DNA of 64,000 bases from Mangrovibacillus cuniculi (lineage in GTDB: Bacteria > Bacillota > Bacilli > Bacillales > R1DC41): NCBI RefSeq assembly GCF_015482585.1, contig NZ_CP049742.1:1198501-1262500 (forward strand), written 5' to 3'. Below, one piece after another: positions 9,278 through 18,911 of this stretch (its first letter is position 1; each line of letters starts with the position of its first letter). The translations under genes were made by a program, and so were the position numbers. The notes under the pieces are model-generated. The model saw only the letters and a list, made by a program, of their open reading frames with translations, was not told the DNA's origin and did no database searches.

Positions 9278-10279
9278 ATGAAAAAAACACTATCCACCAT
9301 TGGCACTGTTTTGCTTTTTTGTTTTATTCTTTTTCTATTCCTTTTTGGTGATAGATTAGTAGATGTGGGATCGACGGAAGGTATTGGTCAGTCATATCTA
9401 AATGTGAACACTATATTCGTAGGAATTGTACTAGAAGCCTTACCATTTATCCTAATAGGTGTGTTTGCGTCTAGTTTAATTCAAGTTTTCGTAAAGGAGG
9501 AATGGTTGGTAAGGGTAATACCAAAAAAACCAATACTCTCTATAATACCTGCCATTATAGTTGGAGCCCTTTTACCAATTTGTGAATGTGCAATTGTTCC
9601 AGTCGTTAGACGTTTACTATCAAAAGGAATGCCTGTATATGTAGCAATGGTACTATTTGTTTCCGCTCCAGTATTAAATCCAATTGTTTTTGCCTCCACT
9701 TTCTACTCATTTCAAGGAGTACCCGAAGTGTATTGGGGACGAATGATACTAGCAGCAATTGTTGCGTTAGTTATTGGTTACTATTTCGTCATGAAGAATT
9801 TCACCTCTGTTTTAAAAACGGATGCCGTTCTTGTCTCACACAACCATCAAGCAAAAGGGTTTAAAAACAAAACAAATGAAATCCTACAACATATGAGTGA
9901 TGAATTCTTTGATGTTGGAAAGTTTCTTTTGTTAGGAGCTTTTATCGCTGCATCATTCCAAGCTTTCTTCCCAAGAGATCTTCTTGAATCGGTTGGACAA
10001 TCTACTATTGCATCACCAATAGTAATGATGATCCTAGCATACATATTATCTTTATGTTCGGAAGCTGATGCTTTTGTTGCTGCAAGCTTTGCAAATTCAT
10101 TTTCTATTCCGGCTATTTTAGCATTTTTAGTTTACGGACCTATGATTGACTTAAAAAACACATTACTAATGCTTGCTTACTTCAAAAAAGGATTTGTCCT
10201 TCGTTTTATCAGTGTGGTTACTGTTAGTGTTTTTGTCATCATAATGCTATTCACTATTTGGTTAGGGGTGACTTCATGA
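9278..10279 (+). CDS. ycgR: YcgR-like permease (ArsP_1/PF03773 family)
   Basis: A 333-residue integral membrane protein with about eight transmembrane helices in two halves. The family signature GALLPICECAIVPVVRRLL (about 90-108) is present, with ECA-type Cys residues in a helix, and SAPVLNPIVF follows. The second half has the mirrored LCSEADAFVAASF. PF03773 members move metals or organoarsenicals; related proteins are described as copper/zinc efflux permeases. The next gene overlaps (ATGA) and carries a His/Cys cluster, supporting a metal role by inference. Start at ATG 9278 after GAGG. Confidence 0.82.
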   Translation: MKKTLSTIGTVLLFCFILFLFLFGDRLVDVGSTEGIGQSYLNVNTIFVGIVLEALPFILIGVFASSLIQVFVKEEWLVRVIPKKPILSIIPAIIVGALLPICECAIVPVVRRLLSKGMPVYVAMVLFVSAPVLNPIVFASTFYSFQGVPEVYWGRMILAAIVALVIGYYFVMKNFTSVLKTDAVLVSHNHQAKGFKNKTNEILQHMSDEFFDVGKFLLLGAFIAASFQAFFPRDLLESVGQSTIASPIVMMILAYILSLCSEADAFVAASFANSFSIPAILAFLVYGPMIDLKNTLLMLAYFKKGFVLRFISVVTVSVFVIIMLFTIWLGVTS

Positions 10280-11223
10280 ATCATCGATTAATTCGAGCGA
10301 TTGTCCTAATTGGATACACGTTATTAGTGTTTAAATTAATTCTTACGCAATCAATCCAATTATTTATCTCTCCTAAAATGATGCCTTTTATCTATACTGG
10401 TTTAGTTTTGCTAGTAATCATCTCATTGCACCAATTGTTTCAAAAAGAAGAACATGAACACCATGGAGATGCATGCGGGTGTCACCATCCTCCACCTAAG
10501 AAAGTATCTCACTCTATCGCACTTTATGCGGCTTTTCTGTTACCGCTAACGACTGGGTTCCTATTTACAGATCATGTGCTAGGTAGTGAAACAGCCTCTA
10601 AAAAAGGCGTTAATTTTGGTGGTTCTGGGATGAGCTTATCTGTATCAGATTCAGCAAATGACTCTTCTTCTGAGCCAAATGAAGGGACTTCGAGAGCAGA
10701 ATCTTATTTAGAAGATCCAGAGGCATATTTAAATTCATTAGAGCAGCAATATGATCAAAATCCTCTATTGAATGAACGTCCAAAGTCAGAAGAAGAATTT
10801 GCTTCAGCATATACAGAACACGCTGAAACAATCAAGAACACAGAAGGTACGTTTAATATAACAGATGATAATTTCGTTCGCTCTTTACAAGCCATCGATA
10901 CACACTTAGGGGAATTAAAAGATAAAGAGATTGAGTTAACTGGATTTGTCTATCGCGAAGAAGGGTTTAATGATAATCAATTGGTTGTATCTCGATTCGC
11001 CATAGGATGTTGTGTAGCTGACGCAGTTGTGTACGGGATTATGATTGAACATCCTGATGCCGCTTCCTTAAAATCAGACGAATGGGTGAAAATTAAAGGA
11101 AACATTCAATCTGTTCAGTATGGTGAGTCAATCATTCCACTAATAAAAGATACGGTTATGGAGAAAGTAGACAAACCATCTTCTCCTTACGTTTTTGAGG
11201 ATTTCCTTATTCTTTCTAATTAA
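10276..11223 (+). CDS. ycgQ: YcgQ-like membrane protein (TIGR03943 type)
   Basis: Partner of the YcgR-like permease. The ATG at 10276 overlaps the permease stop and has GGGGTGA upstream; this gives 315 residues. Seen: two N-terminal transmembrane helices, a cytoplasmic or surface loop rich in metal ligands (HEHHGDACGCHHPPP, about 62-76), another helix, an acidic linker, then a C-terminal beta-rich OB-like domain with a conserved Cys pair (FAIGCCVADAVVYG). The histidine and cysteine cluster suggests metal delivery to or from the permease. B. subtilis encodes the same pair (ycgR, ycgQ). Confidence 0.8.
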   Translation: MNHRLIRAIVLIGYTLLVFKLILTQSIQLFISPKMMPFIYTGLVLLVIISLHQLFQKEEHEHHGDACGCHHPPPKKVSHSIALYAAFLLPLTTGFLFTDHVLGSETASKKGVNFGGSGMSLSVSDSANDSSSEPNEGTSRAESYLEDPEAYLNSLEQQYDQNPLLNERPKSEEEFASAYTEHAETIKNTEGTFNITDDNFVRSLQAIDTHLGELKDKEIELTGFVYREEGFNDNQLVVSRFAIGCCVADAVVYGIMIEHPDAASLKSDEWVKIKGNIQSVQYGESIIPLIKDTVMEKVDKPSSPYVFEDFLILSN

Positions 11224-11250
11224 CTAAGCGATAAAGAAAAGGAGGACAAT

Positions 11251-11841
11251 ATGAAGTATTTACTAGTGTGGATCGCATTGGTTTGTTACAGCTTTTTCTT
11301 TGCTCCAGGTGAGGAAAAAGACCTTGTATTACAATCACTATTCAATGGAAACTGGGCAAATGTTGATCCTTTCGTTCTAATGATTTTCTCCTTTTTAGGT
11401 TTGTTTCCAATGATATTTTTGTTTATCCTTTACCAAGAAAATTCTACTAGGTTACCTAAGTGGCCATTCGCTTTTGGTGCATTCTTTTTAGGCGCATTTT
11501 CACTTTTACCTTACTTTTTCTTGAAAGATAGATTTTCCGAGAAACATTCAGGGAAACAAACAGTATGGCCAAGAAATACACTACTCCTTACATTGTTGTT
11601 ACTGTTGTTCTTCTTAATCTTAGTTAGTGGAATTGGAGGAAGTTTGTCCCGCTATCAAGAAGCATTTATGCAATCCAAGCTAGTAAGTGTCATGACGATA
11701 GACTTCTTGGTATTAGTTTGGCTAAGTGCAGACAGACTCCTTACGAGAAAAGCTTCTTTTTGTATAACGCCTTACCTATCATTTATCCCTGTTGTTGGAC
11801 CGATTGTTGTATTACTTTCTACAAAAAAGGATGTTAAGTAG
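11251..11841 (+). CDS. Polytopic membrane protein of unknown function
   Basis: A 196-residue protein with about five to six hydrophobic helices and few polar residues. It starts with ATG after AAAGGAGGA, 27 bases from the ycgQ stop, so it probably belongs to the same operon. The opening MKYLLVWIALVCYSFFFAPG and the middle FPMIFLFILYQENSTRLPKWP resemble uncharacterised Bacillus membrane proteins; I cannot name a family. Its stop codon lies inside the terminator stem. Confidence 0.6.
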   Translation: MKYLLVWIALVCYSFFFAPGEEKDLVLQSLFNGNWANVDPFVLMIFSFLGLFPMIFLFILYQENSTRLPKWPFAFGAFFLGAFSLLPYFFLKDRFSEKHSGKQTVWPRNTLLLTLLLLLFFLILVSGIGGSLSRYQEAFMQSKLVSVMTIDFLVLVWLSADRLLTRKASFCITPYLSFIPVVGPIVVLLSTKKDVK

Positions 11842-11864
11842 AATAACCTACTTAACATCCTTTT
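11825..11864. terminator. Bidirectional terminator between the ycgRQ operon and trpA
   Basis: A 17-bp perfect stem (11825-11841 with 11848-11864) with a 6-base loop and A4/T4 flanks serves two convergent operons. Confidence 0.92.
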
Positions 11865-11867
11865 CTT

Positions 11868-12662
11868 TTAAACACGTACAGTATTATCGATAGAATGCAC
11901 TTCATCTATAAAACGCAGAAGTTCTGCTTCTTCCCCATCGTCAAACCAACTTACAATCTTGGAACCAACCACTACTCCGTCAACTACTTTTGACATGTCT
12001 TCTACTTGTTTTGAAGTAGAAATACCGAAACCAGCTAGAACTGGTACAGGTGATAGCTTATTTACTCGTTCTAGATTTTTCACTACATCTGAGGAGAAAT
12101 CTCTTTTTACACCAGTTGTTCCAGCCACTGTTACTGCATATAAGAATCCATGTGAATTCTTTGCAAGCATATCTACACGTTCATTAGAGCTAGTAATAGT
12201 GACAAGTTGAATGATTCCAATTCCCTTTGTTTGAAGAATAGGAGATATAATAGGCTGTTCTTCATAAGGTAGATCAGGAATAATCACTGCTTGGATGTTC
12301 GCTTCTGCACATTTTTGCGCAAACTTTTCTAAGCCTAACTGAAAAATTGGATTTACATAGCTCATAATAACCAAAGGAACGGTTAAACGATTCTTTTCTT
12401 CTATTAATTTATCTAAAACCTTGGTTAATGTGGTTCCCTTCTCTAACGCTCTAATCCCTGCACGTTCAATTGTTGGGCCATCTGCTACCGGGTCGGAGAA
12501 TGGAATACCTATTTCAATAGCCGTAACTCCAGCTTCTTGTAACAATACGATTCTTCTTATCGTTTCCTCTAATCCACCGTCTCCAGCCATAATATATGGA
12601 ACCAAAACAGGTTTATTTCTTTCCACACGTTCCTTAATCTTTTTCTCTAGAAAACTCATCAT
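11868..12662 (-). CDS. trpA: Tryptophan synthase alpha subunit
   Basis: Cleaves indole-3-glycerol phosphate to indole in the last step of tryptophan synthesis; works in complex with TrpB. About 264 residues with the TIM-barrel signatures [24 protein letters not shown] (catalytic Glu) and a second catalytic Asp in [11 protein letters not shown]. The ATG at 12662 forms an ATGA overlap with the trpB stop; the next ATG (12659) is slightly better spaced from GGAG and is equally possible. Last gene of the trp operon. Confidence 0.95.
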   Translation of the reverse strand: MMSFLEKKIKERVERNKPVLVPYIMAGDGGLEETIRRIVLLQEAGVTAIEIGIPFSDPVADGPTIERAGIRALEKGTTLTKVLDKLIEEKNRLTVPLVIMSYVNPIFQLGLEKFAQKCAEANIQAVIIPDLPYEEQPIISPILQTKGIGIIQLVTITSSNERVDMLAKNSHGFLYAVTVAGTTGVKRDFSSDVVKNLERVNKLSPVPVLAGFGISTSKQVEDMSKVVDGVVVGSKIVSWFDDGEEAELLRFIDEVHSIDNTVRV

Positions 12663-13858
12663 GCATTCTCCTTCCCATAAGAGCGTATGGTTTCCATATC
12701 TTTATCACCACGACCAGACAAACAAATCACTAGTGATTGATTGTAGGACATGTCGCTTGCTAACTGTTTAGCAAATGCAATCGCATGAGCACTCTCAATT
12801 GCAGGAATAATCCCTTCCACTTTCGCTAATTCTGCTACGGCAGCCATCGCTTCATCATCTGTAATAGAAACATAACTTACACGGCCAATTTCGTGCAGAT
12901 AACTATGTTCCGGTCCAATTCCAGGGTAATCTAAGCCTGCTGAAACACTATGTGCTTCTTGGATTTGACCATGTTCATCTTGCAGCACATGCATCATTGC
13001 ACCATGTAATATACCGATAGTTCCTTTTGTTAATGTGGCAGCATGTTTATCAGTATTCGTTCCTTTACCAGCAGCTTCCACTCCAAAAAGAGAAACTTCT
13101 TTATCTTCAACGAATGGGTGGAACATGCCGATTGCATTGGAACCACCGCCAATACAAGCAACTACAGCATCGGGAAGACAATCAAAACGTTCAATAAATT
13201 GCCTGCGAGTTTCCTTCCCTATCACACGTTGAAAATCTCTTACAATTGTAGGGAATGGGTGCGGACCTAGGGCGGAACCGATAATATAATGTGTATCCAC
13301 AATATTTGTCACCCAATACCTCATGGCTTCATTCACAGCATCTTTTAATGTGGAACTACCTGATTCGACAGGAACTACTTTCGCACCAAGCAGTTCCATA
13401 CGAAACACATTTAACGCTTGGCGTCTAACATCTTCCGCTCCCATGAAAACAATACATTCCATTCCAAACAAGGCACATACAGTGGCAGTTGCAACACCAT
13501 GTTGACCCGCACCAGTCTCCGCAACGATCTTGTTTTTCCCCATGCGTTTAGCTAATAAAGCTTGACCAAGAGCGTTGTTAATCTTATGGGCTCCTGTATG
13601 GTTTAAGTCTTCGCGCTTTAAGTAAATATTAGGACCACCATATTGCTTCGTTAGTCTCTCTGCAAAAAATAATGGTGTTTCTCTTCCTACAAAATCTTTT
13701 AAATAGCTATCTAATTCTTCTTGGAAAGAAGGATCTAATTTTGCCTCTTCATAAGAATCTTCTAATTCACGAAGTGCGGCCATGATGGTTTCCGGAACAT
13801 ATTGTCCACCATACATACCAAATTTTCCTGTAAATTGCTTGTTCTCTACTGTGCTCAT
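12659..13858 (-). CDS. trpB: Tryptophan synthase beta subunit
   Basis: PLP enzyme that joins indole and serine to make tryptophan. 399 residues. Seen: [14 protein letters not shown], the PLP Lys in HTGAHKINN (about K92), the phosphate-binding loop [13 protein letters not shown], and the C-terminal SGRGDKD. It overlaps trpF by 4 bases upstream and trpA by 4 bases downstream. Confidence 0.97.
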   Translation of the reverse strand: MSTVENKQFTGKFGMYGGQYVPETIMAALRELEDSYEEAKLDPSFQEELDSYLKDFVGRETPLFFAERLTKQYGGPNIYLKREDLNHTGAHKINNALGQALLAKRMGKNKIVAETGAGQHGVATATVCALFGMECIVFMGAEDVRRQALNVFRMELLGAKVVPVESGSSTLKDAVNEAMRYWVTNIVDTHYIIGSALGPHPFPTIVRDFQRVIGKETRRQFIERFDCLPDAVVACIGGGSNAIGMFHPFVEDKEVSLFGVEAAGKGTNTDKHAATLTKGTIGILHGAMMHVLQDEHGQIQEAHSVSAGLDYPGIGPEHSYLHEIGRVSYVSITDDEAMAAVAELAKVEGIIPAIESAHAIAFAKQLASDMSYNQSLVICLSGRGDKDMETIRSYGKENA

Positions 13859-14472
13859 CTCATCATCTCACCTTTCCAATTCTTTATTAAGGCTTCTACT
13901 AAACTCTTCTCTTTTGCACTGATTCCTTCCACTCCACTGGATACATCGATATGATGAATCCAGCCAATAGACGATAGGTCCCCCACATTAGAAGGGTTAA
14001 TACCTCCAGCTACAAACGTGTCAGTTCTTTTTTCTATTGGAATACGGTTTAACCACGACCAATCAAATGCGGATCCTGTACCTCCGTATGCATCATTCGT
14101 TCGGTGGTCAACTAATAAATAAGCAGCATCTTTATATTGGTTTAACAATTCAAAGTCCGCTTCCTTTCGGATCCCTATTGCTTTGATGACTGGTACAACA
14201 GCTTTCTTTATATCTTCGTTGGTTTCTTCCCCGTGAAGTTGGATAAAGTCTAACCCTGCATCAATAGCTATTTTATTTACATTTTCCATTTCTTCGTTGA
14301 CAAAGACTCCTACTTTTTTTTGATAAGGGGATAAAAGACGCCCCATCTTTCTTGCTTGTTCGGTAGTTACTTGTCTTTTAGATTTCGCAAAAACAAATCC
14401 TATTAGGTCTACTGGTAAATCTTTTAGAAATACCGCTTCTTCTTCTTTTGTGATACCACAAATTTTTATCAT
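13855..14472 (-). CDS. trpF: Phosphoribosylanthranilate isomerase
   Basis: Amadori rearrangement of phosphoribosylanthranilate to CdRP. 205 residues of TIM barrel with KICGIT (catalytic Cys), [18 protein letters not shown] and the second-half motif DVSSGVEG (Asp). Overlaps trpC by 4 bases (ATGA). Confidence 0.95.
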   Translation of the reverse strand: MIKICGITKEEEAVFLKDLPVDLIGFVFAKSKRQVTTEQARKMGRLLSPYQKKVGVFVNEEMENVNKIAIDAGLDFIQLHGEETNEDIKKAVVPVIKAIGIRKEADFELLNQYKDAAYLLVDHRTNDAYGGTGSAFDWSWLNRIPIEKRTDTFVAGGINPSNVGDLSSIGWIHHIDVSSGVEGISAKEKSLVEALIKNWKGEMMR

Positions 14473-15251
14473 ACACGTAACTCTTTTCTCACTGAGAACT
14501 CTTCTTTTAGAGTTGCTACTGAGTCTGTCTTCATGAATGCTTCTCCCACAAGGAGACCATCCACTCCTGCTTTTGCTACCAATTCTACATCACTTCTAGT
14601 GAATATCCCTGACTCTGAAATGACAAGAGCACCTGAATACTTGACTGCATCTACTAATTCCAAAGTAGTTGTTAAAGAAACTTCAAATGTATGCAAATTA
14701 CGATTATTGATACCTACTAACGGGAAGGAGAGATCTTTAATTTTTTCCCATTCATCTTCGTTGTGAATCTCTACTAAAGTATCTAATCCATATTTGTCTG
14801 CAACGTTCTTTAATTGAACTAATTCCTCTTTCTCTAAAATAGCTGCAATTAATAAAATACAGGACGCTCCATGTAAAGCTGCCATTTTAATTTGAATAGG
14901 ATCAATTATAAAATCCTTACACAGAAGAGGGGTAGCAACTTTATCACTTACAGCATCTAGTATTGGAAACCCTCCTTGAAAAAACGCCTCATCCGTCAAT
15001 ACCGAAATACAAGTTACCTGTGACGCTTCATACGCTTCAGCTATTTTAAGAGGTGCAAAGTTTTCTGAAAGGACTCCTTTTGATGGAGAAGCTTTCTTTA
15101 TTTCCGCTATGATAGCTAAGTCAGATGATTTCTTGATTGCAGCAATAAATGATGCCCTTTTAACGTTAGGTACTTCTAAATCCTCATACTTTTCTTTCCA
15201 TTCAGGGATACGTTTCGCTTTGTCTTCTACGATCTTCGTTAAAATAGTCAT
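14469..15251 (-). CDS. trpC: Indole-3-glycerol phosphate synthase
   Basis: Converts CdRP to indole-3-glycerol phosphate. 260 residues. Seen: IAEIKKASPSKG near 48 (catalytic Lys), TPLLCKDFIID, VGINNRNLHTFEV and ISESGI followed by LVGEAFM. Not fused to trpF, as in B. subtilis. Overlaps trpD by 4 bases. Confidence 0.96.
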   Translation of the reverse strand: MTILTKIVEDKAKRIPEWKEKYEDLEVPNVKRASFIAAIKKSSDLAIIAEIKKASPSKGVLSENFAPLKIAEAYEASQVTCISVLTDEAFFQGGFPILDAVSDKVATPLLCKDFIIDPIQIKMAALHGASCILLIAAILEKEELVQLKNVADKYGLDTLVEIHNEDEWEKIKDLSFPLVGINNRNLHTFEVSLTTTLELVDAVKYSGALVISESGIFTRSDVELVAKAGVDGLLVGEAFMKTDSVATLKEEFSVRKELRV

Positions 15252-16231
15252 ACGTTACCTCCTTGCATTTCGCGTAATACCTTTAGTGCGGCACCTGAAG
15301 AGATGCTTTGTATCGCTCTACCCATGGCAGTTTTTAGTGTAGATTCTATCCCTGATGCAAAAATAGCCAAACAAGCATTTAAAATAACCACGTCATAAAT
15401 CGGTCCCTTTTCTCCTTCGAAAAGTTTCACCATCGTCTGAGCATTTTCTTCAGGGGTTCCACCCTTAATAGCAGAAAGTGGAGAAATTTCTAATCCAACG
15501 TCATTTGGATGAAGAATAAAGGATTCTAATCCATTTTCCGTTATTCTAATACCTTTTGTTTCACCAGATAAAGAAGCTTCATCTAAACCTTGATCACCTG
15601 TTAAGACGATACCTTTTTTCCCTTGCTCTAAAAGTACTTGAGCAATCATCTCTTGATCTTGTTCTCTGTAACAACCAATAATCTGTGTTTTTACAGAAAA
15701 AGGATTGGTTAGTGGACCAAGACAATTAAAGATAGTTGGCTTACCAAACGCCTTTCTAGCAATGGCTAATGGCTTTAAAGCTGGATATACATGCTGAGCA
15801 GATAAGAAAGTTATATTGTTGCGTTGTAGAGATTCTTCATGCTCTTTTAAATCTTGTGAAAATGGTATTTTTAATGCTTCTAAGACATCCACACTTCCTG
15901 AAGAAGACGTTAGTTTTCGATTCCCATGTTTTGCTACTGGTAACCCAGCACCAGCAACCACGAATGATGCTGCAGTACTTATATTAAACGTGTGATGTTT
16001 ATCTCCCCCTGTTCCACACATATCAACAAGGGTGGAGGATTCAAATGTTGGTGAGTAAATTGCATGATTTTTTATTGTCTGTACCATTTCGCCAACTTCT
16101 TCGGGAGTGAATGAATGTTTTTCTACTTCCTTTAAATACAAAAGTATCTCTTCTTCGGTTTTTTCTCCCAACAAAACCTGTTCCAATTCTTTCGCATACG
16201 TAGAGGTCATGTGTAGTAATTCTTTTGTCAT
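15248..16231 (-). CDS. trpD: Anthranilate phosphoribosyltransferase
   Basis: Transfers phosphoribose from PRPP to anthranilate. 327 residues from ATG 16231. A GTG at 16240 is in frame but lies only 1 base from the GGAG site, whereas ATG 16231 lies 10 bases away and starts one base beyond the trpG stop. Seen: VDMCGTGGDKHHTFNIST (PRPP loop), KHGNRKLTSSSGSVDVLEAL and FNCLGPLTNP. Confidence 0.95.
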   Translation of the reverse strand: MTKELLHMTSTYAKELEQVLLGEKTEEEILLYLKEVEKHSFTPEEVGEMVQTIKNHAIYSPTFESSTLVDMCGTGGDKHHTFNISTAASFVVAGAGLPVAKHGNRKLTSSSGSVDVLEALKIPFSQDLKEHEESLQRNNITFLSAQHVYPALKPLAIARKAFGKPTIFNCLGPLTNPFSVKTQIIGCYREQDQEMIAQVLLEQGKKGIVLTGDQGLDEASLSGETKGIRITENGLESFILHPNDVGLEISPLSAIKGGTPEENAQTMVKLFEGEKGPIYDVVILNACLAIFASGIESTLKTAMGRAIQSISSGAALKVLREMQGGNV

Positions 16232-16232
16232 G

Positions 16233-16817
16233 TCATACACACTCCTTTACAGGAACTAGAGACATAAAGCTAGCGACAATCTCTTTTCCTTCTTTAGTTC
16301 CAATAGACTCTGGATGGAATTGAAGACCAACTAAACGTGCATCTTTATGTTGAACAGCCATGATGTGTCCGTCATCCATAGAAGTGGCAAGCAAATCGAA
16401 CTCTTCTGGAATCATTTCCTTGTTAGCAACTAAGGAGTGATATCTCATTACTTTTAATGGATTTGATAAGTAAGAGAATATGCCTTTTCCAGTATGCATA
16501 ATCATGGATGTTTTCCCGTGCTTAATAGCATTTGTCTTCTCTACCATTCCACCGAATTCTTCCATAATTAGTTGATGACCTAAACATATACCCATGATTG
16601 GTGTTTGACGATAAAACTCTCGTACAATTCGTTTGGAATTTGGTACATCACTCGGTTTACCAGGACCTGGTGAAAGGACAATTGCACTAGGGTTCAATTT
16701 CTTTATATCTTCTAATGTGATTTCATCATGCCGAACCACTTTCACTTCGCCATATTGCTTGAACATGTTGGCCACGTTAAAAGTAAACGAATCATAGTGA
16801 TCAATAAGTAAGATCAT
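16233..16817 (-). CDS. trpG: Anthranilate synthase glutamine amidotransferase
   Basis: Class I glutamine amidotransferase that supplies ammonia to TrpE. 194 residues with SPGPGKPSDVP, nucleophile Cys about 78 in GICLGHQ, and the His/Glu pair in FHPES. In B. subtilis this function comes from a gene in the folate operon (pabA/trpG); here it sits in the trp operon between trpE and trpD. It may still serve both pathways if no separate pabA exists. Overlaps trpE by 4 bases. Confidence 0.93.
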   Translation of the reverse strand: MILLIDHYDSFTFNVANMFKQYGEVKVVRHDEITLEDIKKLNPSAIVLSPGPGKPSDVPNSKRIVREFYRQTPIMGICLGHQLIMEEFGGMVEKTNAIKHGKTSMIMHTGKGIFSYLSNPLKVMRYHSLVANKEMIPEEFDLLATSMDDGHIMAVQHKDARLVGLQFHPESIGTKEGKEIVASFMSLVPVKECV

Positions 16818-18202
16818 ACAAGCACCCCCACAATGGATTTAGCTTTATGAACTGTTTCCTCATATTCCGCCTCAGGCTCTGAATCAAAAACTATTCCAGC
16901 ACCAGCTTGAACAAATGCTTTGTTATCTTGAATTCTCATCATCCTTATGGCAAGGGCAAAATCAAAATTGTAATTGGATGAGATGTATCCTATCCCTCCA
17001 CTATAAACGGCTCTTTTAACAGGTTCAGCTTCATTAATTAATTGCATTGCACGAATTTTCGGTGCTCCTGATACTGTACCAGCTGGCAAACACGCCGTAA
17101 TAGGAGAAAGTTCATGAACATCGTTTCGCAATTTACCTGTTACCTCTGAAACGAGATGCATCACATGTTCATACTTCACCACTTTTTGGTAATTCGTTAC
17201 AGTAACAGAACCAGCTTCACATAACATATTTAAATCATTTCTACCTAAATCAACCAACATATCATGTTCTGCTAACTCTTTTTCATTTCTCACTAACTCT
17301 TTCTCAAGAGCTTGGTCCTCATCAGGTGTTTTTCCTCTCTTTCTAGTCCCAGCAATCGGATTAGTTAACACTTCCATTTCTTGCTTTTTAATATAGCATT
17401 CCGGAGAAGCGCCTAAAATTTGCTGATCAGGAAAGTCTAGGTAAAACATATAAGGAGAAGGATTTTTCTTTCTTAATTTTCTATATAATTCAAATGGATT
17501 CCCTTCAAACGGTGCTTCAAATCGTTGAGAAAGCACAGCTTGAAATATATCGCCTTCTAGAATGTGTTGCTTTAACGTTTTTACTTCCTTAATGAATTGA
17601 TCTTTTTTTACGGAAGAGGAAAACTCACCCAGCGATACGTAACTGTCTAAATAATTGGAAGCGGGCTGTTGTAAATCCTGTAAAATCTCGTCTAATCTTA
17701 TCTGCAGAGCATTATCTGTTTCATTTTCTCTTTGTGTTACTACTACATAAACGGATTGCTTGAGATGGTCAAAGATGACAATCTCGTCCATATAGTAAAA
17801 GGATACATCTGCAATTTGAGAATCGTCAGTTGGATAACTTCCAATTTTTTCTCTTTCACGAATTACATCATACCCAACGTAACCAACTAAACCATCTAAT
17901 AATGGAAGTTCTGAATTTACGTTTTGCTTAGGCATTATCTCAGCAATAGCCCCTGTTAAGTCATTGCTATCTAATTCTTCTACGTGATTATTTAGTAGGG
18001 AAACCTTTTGATAGGTTTGGTTTCTTTTTTCTAACATGAACGATGGATTTTGACCAATAATCGAAAATCTTCCACTATCTTCATGTTTGTTTGAACTTTC
18101 TAAAAAACACTTGTTTCTCCCATTTAACTGCAGGTATGCCGAAACGGGGGTTAATACATCTCCAGGTAACTCTCTTATTAACCTTTGCTTTTCCTTACTC
18201 AT
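16814..18202 (-). CDS. trpE: Anthranilate synthase component I
   Basis: Makes anthranilate from chorismate, the first committed step. The open frame runs to 18301, but that includes the T-box antiterminator region. ATG 18202 follows GAGGAG and gives 462 residues starting MSKEKQRLIREL. Seen: the tryptophan-feedback type N-terminal part, then SPECYIK, NPIAGTRKRGKT, DLGRNDLNMLCEAGSV, TVSGAPKIRAMQLI and the C-terminal YSGGIGYIS. First gene of trpEGDCFBA. Confidence 0.94.
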   Translation of the reverse strand: MSKEKQRLIRELPGDVLTPVSAYLQLNGRNKCFLESSNKHEDSGRFSIIGQNPSFMLEKRNQTYQKVSLLNNHVEELDSNDLTGAIAEIMPKQNVNSELPLLDGLVGYVGYDVIREREKIGSYPTDDSQIADVSFYYMDEIVIFDHLKQSVYVVVTQRENETDNALQIRLDEILQDLQQPASNYLDSYVSLGEFSSSVKKDQFIKEVKTLKQHILEGDIFQAVLSQRFEAPFEGNPFELYRKLRKKNPSPYMFYLDFPDQQILGASPECYIKKQEMEVLTNPIAGTRKRGKTPDEDQALEKELVRNEKELAEHDMLVDLGRNDLNMLCEAGSVTVTNYQKVVKYEHVMHLVSEVTGKLRNDVHELSPITACLPAGTVSGAPKIRAMQLINEAEPVKRAVYSGGIGYISSNYNFDFALAIRMMRIQDNKAFVQAGAGIVFDSEPEAEYEETVHKAKSIVGVLV

Positions 18203-18232
18203 CTCATCTAATCTCCTCTCGTGTTCCGCTAA

Positions 18233-18490
18233 ATACAAAAAGTCCCCGTTTTGCTCTATGTTACTAGAACAAAACGAGGACGAAAGCTTTCGCGGTGCCA
18301 CCTCAACTTAGGTCAATTACTGACCTCACTCAAAAATCCAATAACGGTGGATGACCGATAAAAGCTACTAATCTTCGTGACGTTAACTTTTACACTCCTA
18401 AGTCCATTCCACAGAGCTCCTCTTACCGGCTCTCACCAAACCCGGTTCTCTGTAAAGACGAATCCATCTGTGTACTACTCTTAGTCATTG
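18233..18490 (-). promoter_or_regulatory. Tryptophan T-box riboswitch, downstream copy
   Basis: Transcribed leader of trpE. On the minus strand it has a Stem I with the specifier TGG (complement of 18404-18406, in GAATGGACTT), then the T-box AGGTGGCACCGCG (18287-18303), then a terminator pairing GTCCTCGTTTTG with CAAAACGGGGAC followed by T5 (18281-18236). Uncharged tRNA-Trp would bind the specifier and the T-box and favour the antiterminator. This is the second of two tandem copies. Confidence 0.92.
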
Positions 18491-18513
18491 ATTTACATTA
18501 TTAAATTGATTTC

Positions 18514-18547
18514 AGGTAACACGGAGTTGTTACTGTTCACGTGTTTT
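18514..18547 (+). repeat. R1 repeat, 3' fragment
   Basis: GGTAACACGGAGTTGTTACTGTTCACG resembles the last third of the R1 element (see 47366). Its closing arm has changed (CACGTG in place of CACGTAAC), so the small hairpin is lost. It lies 15 bases from a full copy, between the two T-boxes. Confidence 0.55.
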
Positions 18548-18561
18548 GAAAGAAAGTTTAG

Positions 18562-18628
18562 GATACTCAGTTAAGAACAAGCCACATCACGTGGCTAACA
18601 CTGAGTTGTTACTGTCACGTAACAAAAG
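18562..18628 (+). repeat. R1 structured repeat, full copy between the trp T-boxes
   Basis: Starts GATACTCAGTTAAG and ends CACGTAACAAAAG. ACTCAGT pairs with ACTGAGT, with GCCAC-ATCAC-GTGGC nested inside, and TGTTAC pairs with GTAACA. Other copies have ACCAC/GTGGT at the same stem, a compensatory change. Its end overlaps the T-run of the upstream T-box terminator by a few bases. Confidence 0.8.
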
Positions 18629-18870
18629 AGTCCCCCATCCTCTATAAAAAGGACGGGAGACCCGCGGTACCACCTTCATTAGTAGTTAAACTACTCACTC
18701 TGTCGCGCTTTTGCGCTGTCCTTTTGATAACGAGAAGGAATAACTCGCCTAGCCCTACTACTATTTCAGACAGGTGCTCCGAAGTCCATTCACTTACATC
18801 TATCTCCAGTTTCCACCACCCACTGGCTCTCTTTACATAGATAAATAAGTTACTACTCTTCTTCATAGCA
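18624..18870 (-). promoter_or_regulatory. Tryptophan T-box riboswitch, upstream copy
   Basis: First of two tandem T-boxes. On the minus strand, Stem I carries specifier TGG (complement of 18786-18788, in GTGAATGGACTTCGG), followed by the T-box AAGGTGGTACCGCGGG (18676-18661) and a terminator pairing GTCTCCCGTCC with GGATGGGGGAC, then TCTTTT. Both copies read Trp. Tandem trp T-boxes are known from the B. cereus group. Confidence 0.9.
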
Positions 18871-18911
18871 AATGTATATGCATTTAATTGTTTAAATTAT
18901 TAATTTACTTT

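Noticed and set aside
18203-18301. N-terminal extension of trpE
   Set aside because: It would be encoded by the T-box antiterminator region, and the good ribosome binding site lies before ATG 18202.
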